Source: Neomicrococcus lactis (GTDB lineage Bacteria > Actinomycetota > Actinomycetes > Actinomycetales > Micrococcaceae). From it: a DNA stretch of 64,000 nucleotides. A program made the position numbers and the translations under genes. Below the pieces are notes generated by a model, which saw nothing but the letters and a program-made list of their open reading frames with translations, did not search any database and was not told the DNA's origin. The stretch is from positions 1,426,001-1,490,000 of the forward strand of contig NZ_JACHBL010000001.1 in assembly GCF_014200305.1 (NCBI RefSeq). Direction: 5' to 3'. Below, one piece after another: positions 45,136 through 53,395 of this stretch (its first letter is position 1; every line of letters begins with the position of its first letter).

Positions 45136-47630
45136 CCACTACCGTCCCCATCGAAACCCCTCCTGAAGCCGCCGAGAAGCGGCCTAGGCGAGCTGCGTCG
45201 TCGTCCTTTGTGCCACGGCTACTGGCGCAGAATCTCGCCGTGTTCCTCGCAACGTGCGCTGTGATGATTGCTGCCGCCACGAGCCTTGAGGGAATGTACA
45301 GCGGCTGGTCCTGGATGTGGGATATCGGTGTTGTGGTACTGGTAGTGGCCGGTGCGATTACCGGGACGCGGACTATCGGATCGCTCGTCTCGAAGGCGTC
45401 CTGGCTGGATCAAGAACCGAGTAATCCGCGAGCCAACGTGTGGGTGCGGTCCTTTACGCCCTCGCTCGCAGGGCTGCTGGCGCTGATCGGCGTCACCATC
45501 GCGAGGTTCATGCCTGAGACCGCACTTTTGAAGATCTTCCCGACGACGCTCACCCTCGACACGTTCCAGGGGATGGTTCGTTTCGCGTCCGAAGAAGTGA
45601 TGTCCCAAGTCACCCCAGTCATACCAAGCTCAGCTCTCATTGCGCTGACTTGTCTCGCGGTGGGTCTGCTGGTGATCTTGTTTGATCTGCTGGCATTCGG
45701 GGTAGGGTTCCCTGCGATTTCTGGAATGATTCCGGCATCCATGCTGGTGGTGACGTCGCTCGTGGAGCCGAGGGGCGCCGGCATGATGTCTATCGCTGCA
45801 ACCGCGGTGGGTTACATGTTGGTGTTGGCCGTGGCTCAGTGGGTGGCCACATCGCGCGTACAGGGTGCACGGCTTCCCCAGTTCGTGACGGTGGTGGCGG
45901 CTGGCCTGGCGGCCCTGTTGCTGGTACCCGCGGCTATTCCGGGCTTCAGCTCGGGCTTTCTTCCGGAAGGTAAGCGTCTCTATCTGTTCGGCGAGCCCAC
46001 TGGCGTGAATCCGGTCCTCAATCTCGGCGCAAATCTCAGCCAGCCGCTGGCGCTGGATTCGATTTACTACTACACGAATTCAGAGAAGCCGGTATACCTG
46101 CGCACCGCTGTGGTCTCTGACTTGGCGGATTCTCGATGGGCGCCTAGTGATATCGATGAGGAGCGCTTGGCTCTAGACCCAGGCGGCACCTTCTTGCCCC
46201 AGCAACGCGTGAGCAGTTCCGAAGAACCCTCCGAATCCGAGGATACGAAGATCGTGGAAATCCACACCGGCAATTACAACAGCCCATGGCTGCCGATTCC
46301 GCAGGATGCGAGCTTCATCAACGGTATTTCCAGTGCGTGGGGCTGGAATCCGACGACTTCCACAATCTTCTCCAGAGAGAATGCTCAATCCTCTGACTTG
46401 AACTACCAAGTCGCTACTGAGACTCCCGCGATGGACGCCAACGAAATGTCGTCGATCGTACAGTCGGAGCGCCTCGAAAATTACGTCCTGGAACGTCGTT
46501 TCCCGGACGAAACGCAATCCAGCGACTCCGCCGTGGTGCGATCCACCTTTGAAACGGCGCTATCCGAAGCCAAGATCTCCACCGACACGGCTGACAAGTT
46601 CTCGGTTGCCGTGGCCCTCCAGAACTTCCTGCGCTCCACTCGCTTCACCTATTCGGAGCAAACACCACTCGAGCAGGGTTATGACGGCAACGGGCTTTCC
46701 GTGGTGGAAGAGTTCCTTCGCGTGGGCGCCGGATACTGCATCCACTACTCCTCCGCGATGGCCCTCATGGCTCGCGAGGCTGGCATCCCGTCCCGCATTG
46801 TGGTGGGCTACTCCCCCGGCCGTTCAACGGGAAATTCGGTGAACCGTAACGGTATTGAGGCCCGCGAATACGCCGTGTCCGCACGGAACGCTCACGCCTG
46901 GCCAGAACTCTATTTCGAGGGCCTCGGCTGGATCCCGTTCGAACCGACTCCGGGCCGCGGCACCACTCCTGATTACGCACCCGAAGCCTCCGCGGCGGCC
47001 GCGTCAACCTCCACCTCCGAATCGGTCCCCACACAAAGTGCCCCCAGCACGGAGAGCGTTGCCTCGTCCACCGTTGCTGAAGTTCCACCGGTCGATGCCC
47101 CACCAGGTACCGGTTCCAGCGGACTCGTTCATCAGCCGGCATTTCGGGTTGTCCTGGCTGTGCTCGGCGCGCTGCTAGTGGTCGCACTGTTGTTGCTTAT
47201 TCCATTCTTCATCCGCTCGAGTCGTCGTTCGCGCTCGGCACGGATCTTGAACGATCCGAACACCGATGCGTCCGAACGCGCGCTGACTGCCTGGCGCGAG
47301 CTCACCGACACCGCGAAAGATTTCGGCTACCCGATGCGCCGCGAGGAGTCTGCTGCTGCCTTCACCCAGCGGCTTGGGGTCGCGTTGCAGGCTGACGGAG
47401 AGCCTTCCTCTTCTTCTCGCCCGTACGACGCCGCCGCTCCACTTCAGCGCTTGCGCTCGGCTTTCGAGGTGGCGCGGTATGCGCGATCAGGGTCTGTTCT
47501 TGATGACTTCGACGCTTCAAAAGACATCGATTCCCTCAAATCGATTTTCATGGATCGGGCCGATTCTCGCACTCGATTCAGAGCCAAGTTCTGGCCTCCT
47601 TCCGTCTTGGGAGCGTTCCGCAAGCACTAG
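45132..47630 (+). CDS. DUF3488/transglutaminase-like membrane protein (TgpA type)
   Basis: An 832-residue protein. The first 270 residues hold about six to seven membrane helices (DUF3488). An extracytoplasmic transglutaminase-like domain (about 480-620) follows: catalytic Cys in GAGYCIHYSSAMALMAREAG, His in NAHAWPELYFEGLGWIPFEP. A Ser/Thr-rich linker precedes a last membrane helix (about 670-692), and the C-terminal DUF4129 domain lies inside the cell (ALTAWRELTDTAKDFGY). Start is GTG 45132, overlapping the DUF58 stop. A dispersed 22-bp motif copy lies at 45186-45207, in the codons for residues 19-25. Confidence 0.93.
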   Translation: MTTTVPIETPPEAAEKRPRRAASSSFVPRLLAQNLAVFLATCAVMIAAATSLEGMYSGWSWMWDIGVVVLVVAGAITGTRTIGSLVSKASWLDQEPSNPRANVWVRSFTPSLAGLLALIGVTIARFMPETALLKIFPTTLTLDTFQGMVRFASEEVMSQVTPVIPSSALIALTCLAVGLLVILFDLLAFGVGFPAISGMIPASMLVVTSLVEPRGAGMMSIAATAVGYMLVLAVAQWVATSRVQGARLPQFVTVVAAGLAALLLVPAAIPGFSSGFLPEGKRLYLFGEPTGVNPVLNLGANLSQPLALDSIYYYTNSEKPVYLRTAVVSDLADSRWAPSDIDEERLALDPGGTFLPQQRVSSSEEPSESEDTKIVEIHTGNYNSPWLPIPQDASFINGISSAWGWNPTTSTIFSRENAQSSDLNYQVATETPAMDANEMSSIVQSERLENYVLERRFPDETQSSDSAVVRSTFETALSEAKISTDTADKFSVAVALQNFLRSTRFTYSEQTPLEQGYDGNGLSVVEEFLRVGAGYCIHYSSAMALMAREAGIPSRIVVGYSPGRSTGNSVNRNGIEAREYAVSARNAHAWPELYFEGLGWIPFEPTPGRGTTPDYAPEASAAAASTSTSESVPTQSAPSTESVASSTVAEVPPVDAPPGTGSSGLVHQPAFRVVLAVLGALLVVALLLLIPFFIRSSRRSRSARILNDPNTDASERALTAWRELTDTAKDFGYPMRREESAAAFTQRLGVALQADGEPSSSSRPYDAAAPLQRLRSAFEVARYARSGSVLDDFDASKDIDSLKSIFMDRADSRTRFRAKFWPPSVLGAFRKH
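45186..45207 (+). repeat. Dispersed 22-bp motif, copy 8
   Basis: AGGCGAGCTGCGTCGTCGTC plus CT, inside the transglutaminase-like gene. Coding strand, read RRAASSS. Identical to copy 1 over all 22 bases. Confidence 0.85.
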
Positions 47631-47663
47631 CCAGTCACTTATGCACCGCGTACATTGGGGTTC

Positions 47664-48077
47664 ATGACTGGACCAGTGCCATACCTGCAATTTCCCGGAA
47701 CCACTCGCGAAGCTCTCACCTTTTATCACGAGGTTTTCGGAGGAAAGCTGGAGATGTACTCGCTCCAGGACATGAACCGAACTGACGGTCCGGCGGAGAA
47801 CATCGGTCATGGCCAGCTCGTTGGAGACGTTAATCTGTTCGCCACCGATAGCGATAGCTCAGATTCTGCTCTCACTATTCACGGCATCATGTTTTCATTA
47901 CTGGGCAGCGCGGAGCCCGCGACACTTACAAAGTGGTTTGAGGCCCTCAGTAATGGCGGCCGAGTGATCGATCCCCTCACAGCCAAACCGTGGGGCGATA
48001 CCGACGGTCAGGTCGTGGATCGCTACGGACTCCACTGGCTGATTGGTTACCAAGGCACCGACAGCGCAATGTCCTAA
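47664..48077 (+). CDS. VOC family protein (PhnB/glyoxalase-like)
   Basis: A 137-residue protein starting at ATG 47664; the open frame extends three codons to TTG 47655. A single VOC module pair, PYLQFPGTTREALTFYHEVFGG at the start and PWGDTDGQVVDRYGLHWLIGY at the end, is the PhnB-like (3-demethylubiquinone-9 3-methyltransferase superfamily) pattern. Such proteins bind metals or drugs and may act in resistance or isomerisation; the substrate is unknown. Confidence 0.85.
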   Translation: MTGPVPYLQFPGTTREALTFYHEVFGGKLEMYSLQDMNRTDGPAENIGHGQLVGDVNLFATDSDSSDSALTIHGIMFSLLGSAEPATLTKWFEALSNGGRVIDPLTAKPWGDTDGQVVDRYGLHWLIGYQGTDSAMS

Positions 48078-48215
48078 AATTCTGCACAAAGTAGGCGGAT
48101 GGCCGCCAGTCATCGTAGCGGTGATGACAGGCACCACATCACGACGAGGTGATTCATCAGCTCACCTATCACTTTCGCCTACGCGACTGCTCTGAGTGGT
48201 AGAAATTCTCCGTTC

Positions 48216-48296
48216 CGTGTTGAAAAGTGCGCAGTAACTCATCACTGAACGTAAGCAGTTTGAAGGCGATCACCCAAGCAGTTTGCGGGCGATCAG
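48216..48296. mobile_element. Probable terminal fragment of an IS21-like element
   Basis: TGTTGAAAAGTGCGCAGT leads into two direct repeats, AAGCAGTTTGAAGGCGATCA (48254-48273) and AAGCAGTTTGCGGGCGATCA (48277-48296), 23 bases apart and differing at two positions. Serial repeats of this kind mark the ends of IS21-family elements. No IS21 genes remain. The last repeat supplies the stop codon of the neighbouring minus-strand gene. The rest of 48078-48292 shows nothing else. Confidence 0.4.
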
Positions 48297-49267
48297 ATGC
48301 TCTCTAGGACACGGCGCAATGTCTTGTCGTGCTGCCGACTGTCGAAGGTGAAGTGCAGTTCGGGAGGGTATGCGTGGAATAGCTCCTCCGCTCCGCCTCC
48401 GTGCACCGCAAAGTTGCTCCAAGTAACAGTGCTACCCGAGCGACGGACGCGAGTGGTTATCACTCCGCAAGGAATGTCCAAGCACTCTCCAACTAGAAGG
48501 GGGACCCGGCCTGGCAATTCGTCCCAAATTAGCTCGCCTAATAGCATCCGCAGCGTGTTCCGCCCATCTTCTATGTGGCTGACCGAGTACGGCTGGACTA
48601 CCGAGTAATTAAGATCGGACGATAGCTCGCGGAACACCTTGGGTAGTTCGTTGGCTGCTGTCTGTAGTAACTGCGCCAGCCGACGACTGTCGACTGTCCA
48701 TTGCAGCCTCGTTTTCTCGTTTGTTTTGCTCTCGCGCTTGTCCCGACGAAAAGCCAGGCTCTCTAATCCCAGAGTGACGGTGTCCAAGTGATCGGCATTC
48801 CGCCAAAACGCGGAGAATGCGCGATCTAATGCCTCAGCCGTCCGAGACAAAGCTTCCTCGTATTCAGTACGGTCGAAAACAAAGGGTCCGAGTCCGCGGA
48901 TCATGTCATCCTCCTCGAAGAATTCCGATTCGTCGTCAGTATCGGGTTCCGAGTCGTATCGGAAATCGCTCCACAACACACGGTCGGTTTCAATCTGAAT
49001 TCGAACGCTTACTCCACCACAGCCCTCGTCATAGCACTCGGGGCAGAAATAGAGCCACACACGGTCGCTGAAAAACGGGCCTGGTAGCTGCCCTCGGAGC
49101 CGATGGAACTGCTCCTCTAGCTCGTCGGAAGCAATGCCCCTGCGCAAAAGCGAAATCGGAATACCCCCACGGTCAACGTCCTGAAAAATACGCGCTCGAA
49201 GAAAATGTCCGTCCACCACGAAATCGAAGCCACCTGTGGCATCAGGACGCAGTTCAAAAGTATTCAA
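48293..49267 (-). CDS. Orphan protein of unknown function
   Basis: A 324-residue soluble protein starting at ATG 49267. Not recognised. It has no membrane segments and no catalytic motif I can name. WLYFCPECYDEGCGGVSVRI (about residues 71-90) holds three cysteines that could bind zinc, and is followed by an acidic stretch (DTDDESEFFEEDD). The stop codon TGA lies within the IS21-like repeat at 48277-48296, so the C-terminus may have been cut by that element. It sits in the accessory region with no obvious operon partner. Confidence 0.6.
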   Translation of the reverse strand: MNTFELRPDATGGFDFVVDGHFLRARIFQDVDRGGIPISLLRRGIASDELEEQFHRLRGQLPGPFFSDRVWLYFCPECYDEGCGGVSVRIQIETDRVLWSDFRYDSEPDTDDESEFFEEDDMIRGLGPFVFDRTEYEEALSRTAEALDRAFSAFWRNADHLDTVTLGLESLAFRRDKRESKTNEKTRLQWTVDSRRLAQLLQTAANELPKVFRELSSDLNYSVVQPYSVSHIEDGRNTLRMLLGELIWDELPGRVPLLVGECLDIPCGVITTRVRRSGSTVTWSNFAVHGGGAEELFHAYPPELHFTFDSRQHDKTLRRVLESI

Positions 49268-49396
49268 TGCGCACTTCCTAGTTCATGACCATTCCCTTTT
49301 CTCATCATCCCATCCGGGCCTCACCTCAGCAGCAAAGAGGGACTTCTTATCGTCCAATCATCGAGACGGGTGTTCGTGGGGATTTAGTCATCGAGA

Positions 49397-49404
49397 TACA
49401 AATC
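49397..49404. repeat. Target-site duplication, left copy
   Basis: TACAAATC, identical to 53098-53105; the pair brackets the 3693-base segment 49405-53097. Confidence 0.9.
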
Positions 49405-49567
49405 GGCTCTTCCCAGATGAGGGTGTAGGTCGGCCGGACGCATCGGTCCGCAGATAGACGTCGAGGTCTCCCGACGATGGAGGTTCCTACGCCATCCATC
49501 CGAAAGACCTCGAGGTGTCCGACGCTACCCCGCCTGCCGGCTTCGGCCGCCCTGACCTGACCGCCTT
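49405..49567 (+). repeat. Duplicated left end of the ISL3 element
   Basis: Aligns without gaps to 51659-51821 and differs at only a handful of positions. Its outermost bases (GGCTC) match the right terminal repeat better than those of the inner copy (GGGTC), so this is the functional left end of the transposon. The similarity stops abruptly after GACCGCCTT. Confidence 0.9.
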
Positions 49568-49598
49568 CGCGTCTCATCCCAATCGACCCTGATCGGGT
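49515..49598 (+). pseudogene. Truncated ISL3 transposase start
   Basis: The first 18 codons (GTG start, reading SDATPPAGFGRPDLTAF) match the transposase at 51769. The reading then leaves the family and stops at TGA 49596-49598. TCTCATCCCAATCG (49572-49585) resembles the right terminal repeat of the same element in inverted orientation, suggesting that the fragment arose by a faulty rearrangement of the IS. No gene is visible between 49599 and 49774. Confidence 0.75.
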
Positions 49599-49774
49599 CT
49601 GCTGATCCTCTCGACGAGAACGCAGCGACATCACAGCCACCCAACCCCGACCGTCCGGGAAGCCGGGACACGTCGCATGGCCTGTGCTGCGGGCGTGTCG
49701 AGTAGGTCGTCCAGGGGCGACGCAGGAGCGTCGACGCGACGTGCTGAAAGGTGGTTCTAAGGCATGGCGATAGG

Positions 49775-50716
49775 TCAGGAACGGCGTCGCTCCCTGCGCA
49801 GGAGGGAGCGCAGAGTCTCGGCGTTCGCGTAGCCGACCCGTAGCGCGATCTCGGCGGAGGTGAGGTCCGTGGTTGCTGAGAGGTGCCGAGCTCGTTCGAT
49901 GCGAAGCCGTTGGACGAAGCCGAGCGGAGTGAGGTTGAGGGCCGCACGGACTCGTCGTTCGAGGGTGCGCCGGCTGGTGCCGAGCGACTGCGCGACGAAG
50001 GCGACGTTGAACGGTTCGTCCAGGCGGGCGCGCACGAAGCGTTCGAACTCGACGACGATCGGGTCCTCGTGCCGGAGATGTTCGTAGGCGACGAAGGCCG
50101 CTTGCGACGGGCGCTCGTCGATGATGAGGAGCTTGGCGACATGTTGGGCCAGGTCGGGGCGGATCGATCGCACGAGTGAGAGCGCGAGGTCGATGTGGGC
50201 GAAGGCGGCGCCGGCGGTGACGAGGTTCCCGTCGACCACGACCATGGTGTCGAGATCGAGGGCGACGGTCGGATAGCGCTTCAGGAACTCCGGCCCCAGG
50301 AACCAGCTGGTCGTCGCCCGCCTATGATGCATCCGTCCGGTCTCGGCGACGGCGAACACGCCGGTGCACGCCGCGGCGATCCGGGTGGTCGCCTCGTCGA
50401 GGCGCCCGAGCGAAGCGATGACCGAACGAGCATCTCGGCTCTGGAGGGCGTCGTTGGTAGCGGCGGCCGTAAGGGTTCCAAGCGCAGGGACGACGACCAC
50501 GTCGAACTCTCCGGACTCCGACAGCGGGTGGTCCACCGACAGGGTCATCGATGCCGTCGTGGTCACTCGCCGTTTCGGTCCGAGGATGGCGAGTTCGATC
50601 GGGTCGATCCGCGGGTCGACATCGCCGCGGGCTCCATCGGCCACCCGCACGATGTCGATGATCGACGCGATAGCCGAACCGAAGCAGCCGTCGATCGCGA
50701 TCAGTCCAATACGCAT
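49775..50716 (-). CDS. GlxA/FtrA-type AraC family transcriptional regulator
   Basis: A 313-residue regulator with an N-terminal DJ-1/PfpI-like (glutamine-amidotransferase class 1-like) domain: GLIAIDGCFGSAI, DVVVVPALGTL, and AAACTGVFAVAETG around the usual nucleophile-elbow cysteine. The C-terminal AraC DNA-binding domain has NVAFVAQSLGTSRRTLERRVR and SAEIALRVGYANAETLRSLLRRER (about 225-313). I start at ATG 50716, because the 14 preceding codons of the open frame are not conserved. It is a transposon passenger and divergent from the ABM gene, which it probably controls. Confidence 0.9.
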   Translation of the reverse strand: MRIGLIAIDGCFGSAIASIIDIVRVADGARGDVDPRIDPIELAILGPKRRVTTTASMTLSVDHPLSESGEFDVVVVPALGTLTAAATNDALQSRDARSVIASLGRLDEATTRIAAACTGVFAVAETGRMHHRRATTSWFLGPEFLKRYPTVALDLDTMVVVDGNLVTAGAAFAHIDLALSLVRSIRPDLAQHVAKLLIIDERPSQAAFVAYEHLRHEDPIVVEFERFVRARLDEPFNVAFVAQSLGTSRRTLERRVRAALNLTPLGFVQRLRIERARHLSATTDLTSAEIALRVGYANAETLRSLLRRERRRS

Positions 50717-50824
50717 GACGTAAACAATAGCAATACTGCCGTATACGCCACTTCTCATATGCCCTTGCTCGTCATAGACTGAACTCGCTTCACCAAGAAA
50801 CCTCGACGCCTAGGAGAACCCCTC

Positions 50825-51136
50825 ATGTCAACACCCGCATCACTTCCGTATGCCTTCGTCGCCAAGATCGTCGCGGCCGATGGACAGCACGACGCGCTCG
50901 CCGATCTGCTCGCCGGCGCTGTCGCTCTCGCCAACGAAGAAGTAGGAACGATTGTTTGGTTCGCGGTCAGGACCCACGCCGACACCTTCTGGATCTTCGA
51001 TGCATTCCCCGACGAGGCCGCTCGCGACGCCCACGCCAACGGCGCCATCGTCGCAGCCCTGATGGCCAACCAGCACCTCCTCGGCGCAGCACCCGAGATC
51101 CTGGCGGCCGACGTCCTCGCGTCCAAGCTCCCGTAG
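50825..51136 (+). CDS. Antibiotic biosynthesis monooxygenase (ABM) domain protein, putative quinol monooxygenase
   Basis: A 103-residue protein with start ATG 50825. The single ABM-type ferredoxin-like fold shows FVAKIVAADGQHDALADLL at the start, TIVWFAVRTHADTFWIFDAFPDEAARDAHANG in the middle and a C-terminal leucine-rich strand. Enzymes of this kind (YgiN-like) oxidise quinols or act on small reactive aromatics without a cofactor. The divergent GlxA-type regulator is the common context. A transposon passenger. Confidence 0.85.
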   Translation: MSTPASLPYAFVAKIVAADGQHDALADLLAGAVALANEEVGTIVWFAVRTHADTFWIFDAFPDEAARDAHANGAIVAALMANQHLLGAAPEILAADVLASKLP

Positions 51137-51348
51137 TCCGCCAACGCACGAGACGATCGCGCCCCGCCGAGCCGTCGCCAGGTCGCGACGCAACGCCACG
51201 CTGCGTTGCCGAGCGGTGCGAGGCCTATCGGCACACGGACAGGATGCCGGCCGCGAGCGCTCAGCCGGCGAGGGGTCCGTCGCAGAGGAGAGCGACGTCG
51301 GTGTCGGGCAGAGCCGTGAGGCCAGCGCATCGCGCGACCACCAGAACC

Positions 51349-51390
51349 GAACAGCCCCTGCCCTGCGTTTCCGCAGGTCAGGGGCTGTTC
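51349..51390. terminator. Strong hairpin after the ABM gene
   Basis: GAACAGCCCCTG (51349-51360) pairs perfectly with CAGGGGCTGTTC (51379-51390), and a further inner pair CTGCG/CGCAG is possible. No T run follows on either strand. It lies next to the tRNA remnant and may have been its terminator. The 522 bases 51137-51658 hold only this and the remnant. Confidence 0.5.
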
Positions 51391-51393
51391 GCC

Positions 51394-51434
51394 GGAGCCG
51401 CTTGTCGGAATCGAACCGACGACCTCATCACGTC
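51394..51434 (-). pseudogene. 3' half of a tRNA gene (tRNA-Thr-like remnant)
   Basis: Minus strand: GAGGTCGTCGGTTCGATTCC, then GACAAGCGGCTCC: variable loop, an intact T-arm (GTCGG TTCGATT CCGAC) and acceptor strand AAGCGGC. The matching 5' half (GCCGCTT, D-arm, anticodon arm) is absent, so it is not a working tRNA. The sequence resembles the 3' part of actinobacterial tRNA-Thr. Translated products of this stretch are artefacts. Confidence 0.6.
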
Positions 51435-51658
51435 GGCTTTGCGTCTATCGCTTGATGCGCCCACTGGGCGAACGAGCCGCTGACCTGCGCAAACGCCGAG
51501 CGTGGGGGACGCCGCCATCCGGTGGTGACCGACGACGACCGACCAGTACCGACCGTTTCACCGGAGCTTGCGGCGGCGTCGAAGCCGAGCAAGCTCCATT
51601 CCTTTAGCGCACCGCGCCCTCCTCCTCGCCGGTTCCGTCGTCGTCGAAGACGTTTCAG

Positions 51659-53097
51659 GGGTCTTCTCAGATGAGGTTGTAGGTCGGCCGGGCGCATCGG
51701 TCCGCAGATAGACGTCGAGGTCTCCCGACGATGGAGGTTCCTACGCCATCCATCCGAAAGACCTCGACGTGTCCGACGCTACCCCGCCAGCCGGCTTCGG
51801 CCGCCCTGACCTGACCGCCTTGGCTCGACTCGACGGCCTCGGTCTGAACGTGACCGGACAACGACTTGAACCGGATCGTGCGGTCCTCGCGTGCCGCGTG
51901 GTGGAACCAGATCAGTGGTGCCGACGGTGCGGCAGCGAAGGCGCTGCTCGTGACACCGTGATCCGGCGGTTGGCTCACGAGCCGCTGGGCTGGCGACCGA
52001 CCTTGCTGGAAGTAGTAGAGCGCCGCTACCGCTGTGCCGACTGCGGACACGTGTGGCGCCAAGACACCAGCGCCGCGGCGGAGCCACGCGCGAAGCTCTC
52101 GCGCACCGGGCTGCGGTAGGCGCTGGAAGGGATCGTGGTCGCACACCTCACCGTCGCCCGTGTCGCCGAGGGACTCGGGGTCGCGTGGGACACCGCCAAC
52201 AACGCGGTCCGGGCTGAAGGCAAGCGGCTGCTGATCAACGACCCCACGCGGTTTGAGGGCGTGAAGGTCATTGGCGTCGATGAGCACGTCTGGCGCCACA
52301 CCAGGCGTGGCGACAAGTACGTCACCGTGATCATCGACCTCACCCTGGTCCGCGATGGCGCCGGCCCAGCAAGGCTGCTGGACATGGTCGAGGGCCGGTC
52401 GAAGGCGGCGTTCAAGACCTGACTCGCCGACCGCGACGACGCCTTCCCTGACGCGGTCGAGGTGGTCGCGATGGACGGCTTCACCGGGTTCAAGACCGCC
52501 GCTGCAGAGGAGATCCCGGACGCGGTCACGGTGATGGATCCCTTCCACGTCGTGCGCCTGGCCGGTGACGCCCTCGACAGGTGCCGGCGCCGGGTCCAAC
52601 TCGCGATCCACGGGCACCGTGGGTTCAGGGACGACCCGCTCTACAAGTCGCGGCGCACGCTGCACACCAGCGCGGACCTGCTCACCGACAAGCAGAGCGA
52701 CAGGCTACGCGCGCTGTTCGTTGATGACGCTCACGTCGAGGTCGAGGCGACCTGGGGTGTCTACCAGCGCATGATCGCCGCCTATCGCCACGAGGACCGG
52801 CAACGTGGCCGCGAGCTCATGGAGAAGCTGATCACCGACCTCAGCGCCGGCGTCCCCAAGGTGCTCACCGAGCTCACCACCCTGGGTCGGACCCTGAAGA
52901 AGCGAGCCGCTGACGTGCTCGCCTACTTCGAACGACCCGGCACCAGCAACGGGCCGACCGAGGCGCTCAACGGACGGCTCGAACACCTGCGCGGCCCCGC
53001 ACTCGGGTTCCGCAACCTGACCAACTACATCGCCCGAAGCCTGCTCGAGACCGGCGGCTTCAGACCCCAACTCCTACACCCCCGATTGGGATGAGCC
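51659..53097 (+). mobile_element. ISL3-family insertion sequence (inner, complete copy)
   Basis: 1439 bases with left end GGGTCTTCTCAGATGAGG and right end, reverse-complemented, GGCTCATCCCAATCGGGG. Its left flank (CGTTTCAG) does not match its right flank (TACAAATC), so this copy did not insert alone. The duplication instead joins the right end to the outer left end at 49405. Confidence 0.8.
51769..53094 (+). pseudogene. ISL3-family transposase, two in-frame stops
   Basis: One continuous frame of 442 codons from GTG 51769 to TGA 53092-53094. A zinc-ribbon N-terminal domain (CRRCG...CADCGHVW) is followed by a DDE domain (VIGVDEHVWRH, VVAMDGFTGFKTAA, VMDPFHVVRLAGDALD, GPTEALNGRLEHLR). Stops interrupt it at TAG 52117-52119 and TGA 52420-52422. 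Both lie where Trp is expected (RLR-W-ALEG and FKT-W-LADRDD), so each is explained by one G-to-A change in TGG. No frameshift is present. Full-length transposase should not be made. Confidence 0.85.
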
Positions 53098-53105
53098 TAC
53101 AAATC
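53098..53105. repeat. Target-site duplication, right copy
   Basis: TACAAATC, identical to 49397-49404. Confidence 0.9.
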
Positions 53106-53117
53106 CAGCCGGCTTCT

Positions 53118-53155
53118 GGCCCAACGCTGTGGTTTAGCGTTGGGCCCTTCTATTT
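53118..53155 (+). terminator. Rho-independent terminator
   Basis: GGCCCAACGC (53118-53127) pairs with GCGTTGGGCC (53137-53146), followed by CTTCTATTTAGTTTT. It predates the transposon insertion, 13 bases to the left, and lost its upstream gene context. The rest of 53150-53395 holds nothing clear. Confidence 0.7.
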
Positions 53156-53395
53156 AGTTTTCAAGATCAACAGGTTTCCTCTGCCGTCACTGGATGTGGA
53201 GGCAGGGATCTCCTAGTTGTTGTCGCGGGCAGGATGAGCCCCTTTCGGCGGCTCTCTTTTTGCGCATGGATGTGCTGTTCGTGCGCGGGATACGACTCCT
53301 TGGTTGCGGTGGTTTTCCTGACAAATCTCTTGGTGATGCGGCTAGTTCAATTCATGGCGCGGCTCATCACCGCCGGAGCCGGTTTCTAAACTCGC

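Larger units (their letters stand above)
49405..53097. mobile_element. ISL3-family transposon with two passenger genes
   Basis: The segment is flanked by the 8-bp direct repeat TACAAATC, the duplication size of the ISL3 family. The ends are imperfect inverted repeats: 25 bases from 49405 (GGCTCTTCCCAGATGAGGGT...) match the reverse complement ending at 53097 at 20 positions. Inside are a 163-base copy of the IS left end, a GlxA-type regulator, an ABM-domain gene, and a full ISL3 element (51659-53097) whose transposase is broken. The passenger genes look higher in G+C than the host sequence, suggesting an origin in a more G+C-rich actinobacterium. Confidence 0.85.

Noticed and set aside
50195-50782. 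A 195-codon plus-strand open frame
   Set aside because: Antisense to the GlxA-type regulator in G+C-rich DNA, where open frames arise easily.
50956-51483. A plus-strand open frame reading CRNRTDDLITS near its end
   Set aside because: This peptide is a known artefact of translating antisense through a tRNA T-arm; it overlaps the tRNA remnant and the ABM gene.
52420-52422. TGA in the ISL3 transposase as a recoded (Trp or selenocysteine) codon
   Set aside because: A TAG interrupts the same frame 300 bases earlier, and genes throughout the window use TGA as a normal stop. Loss of function by mutation is the simpler reading.
49405-53097. A classical composite transposon with two complete IS copies
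   Set aside because: The left copy is only 163 bases long and cannot encode a transposase, so only one full IS is present.
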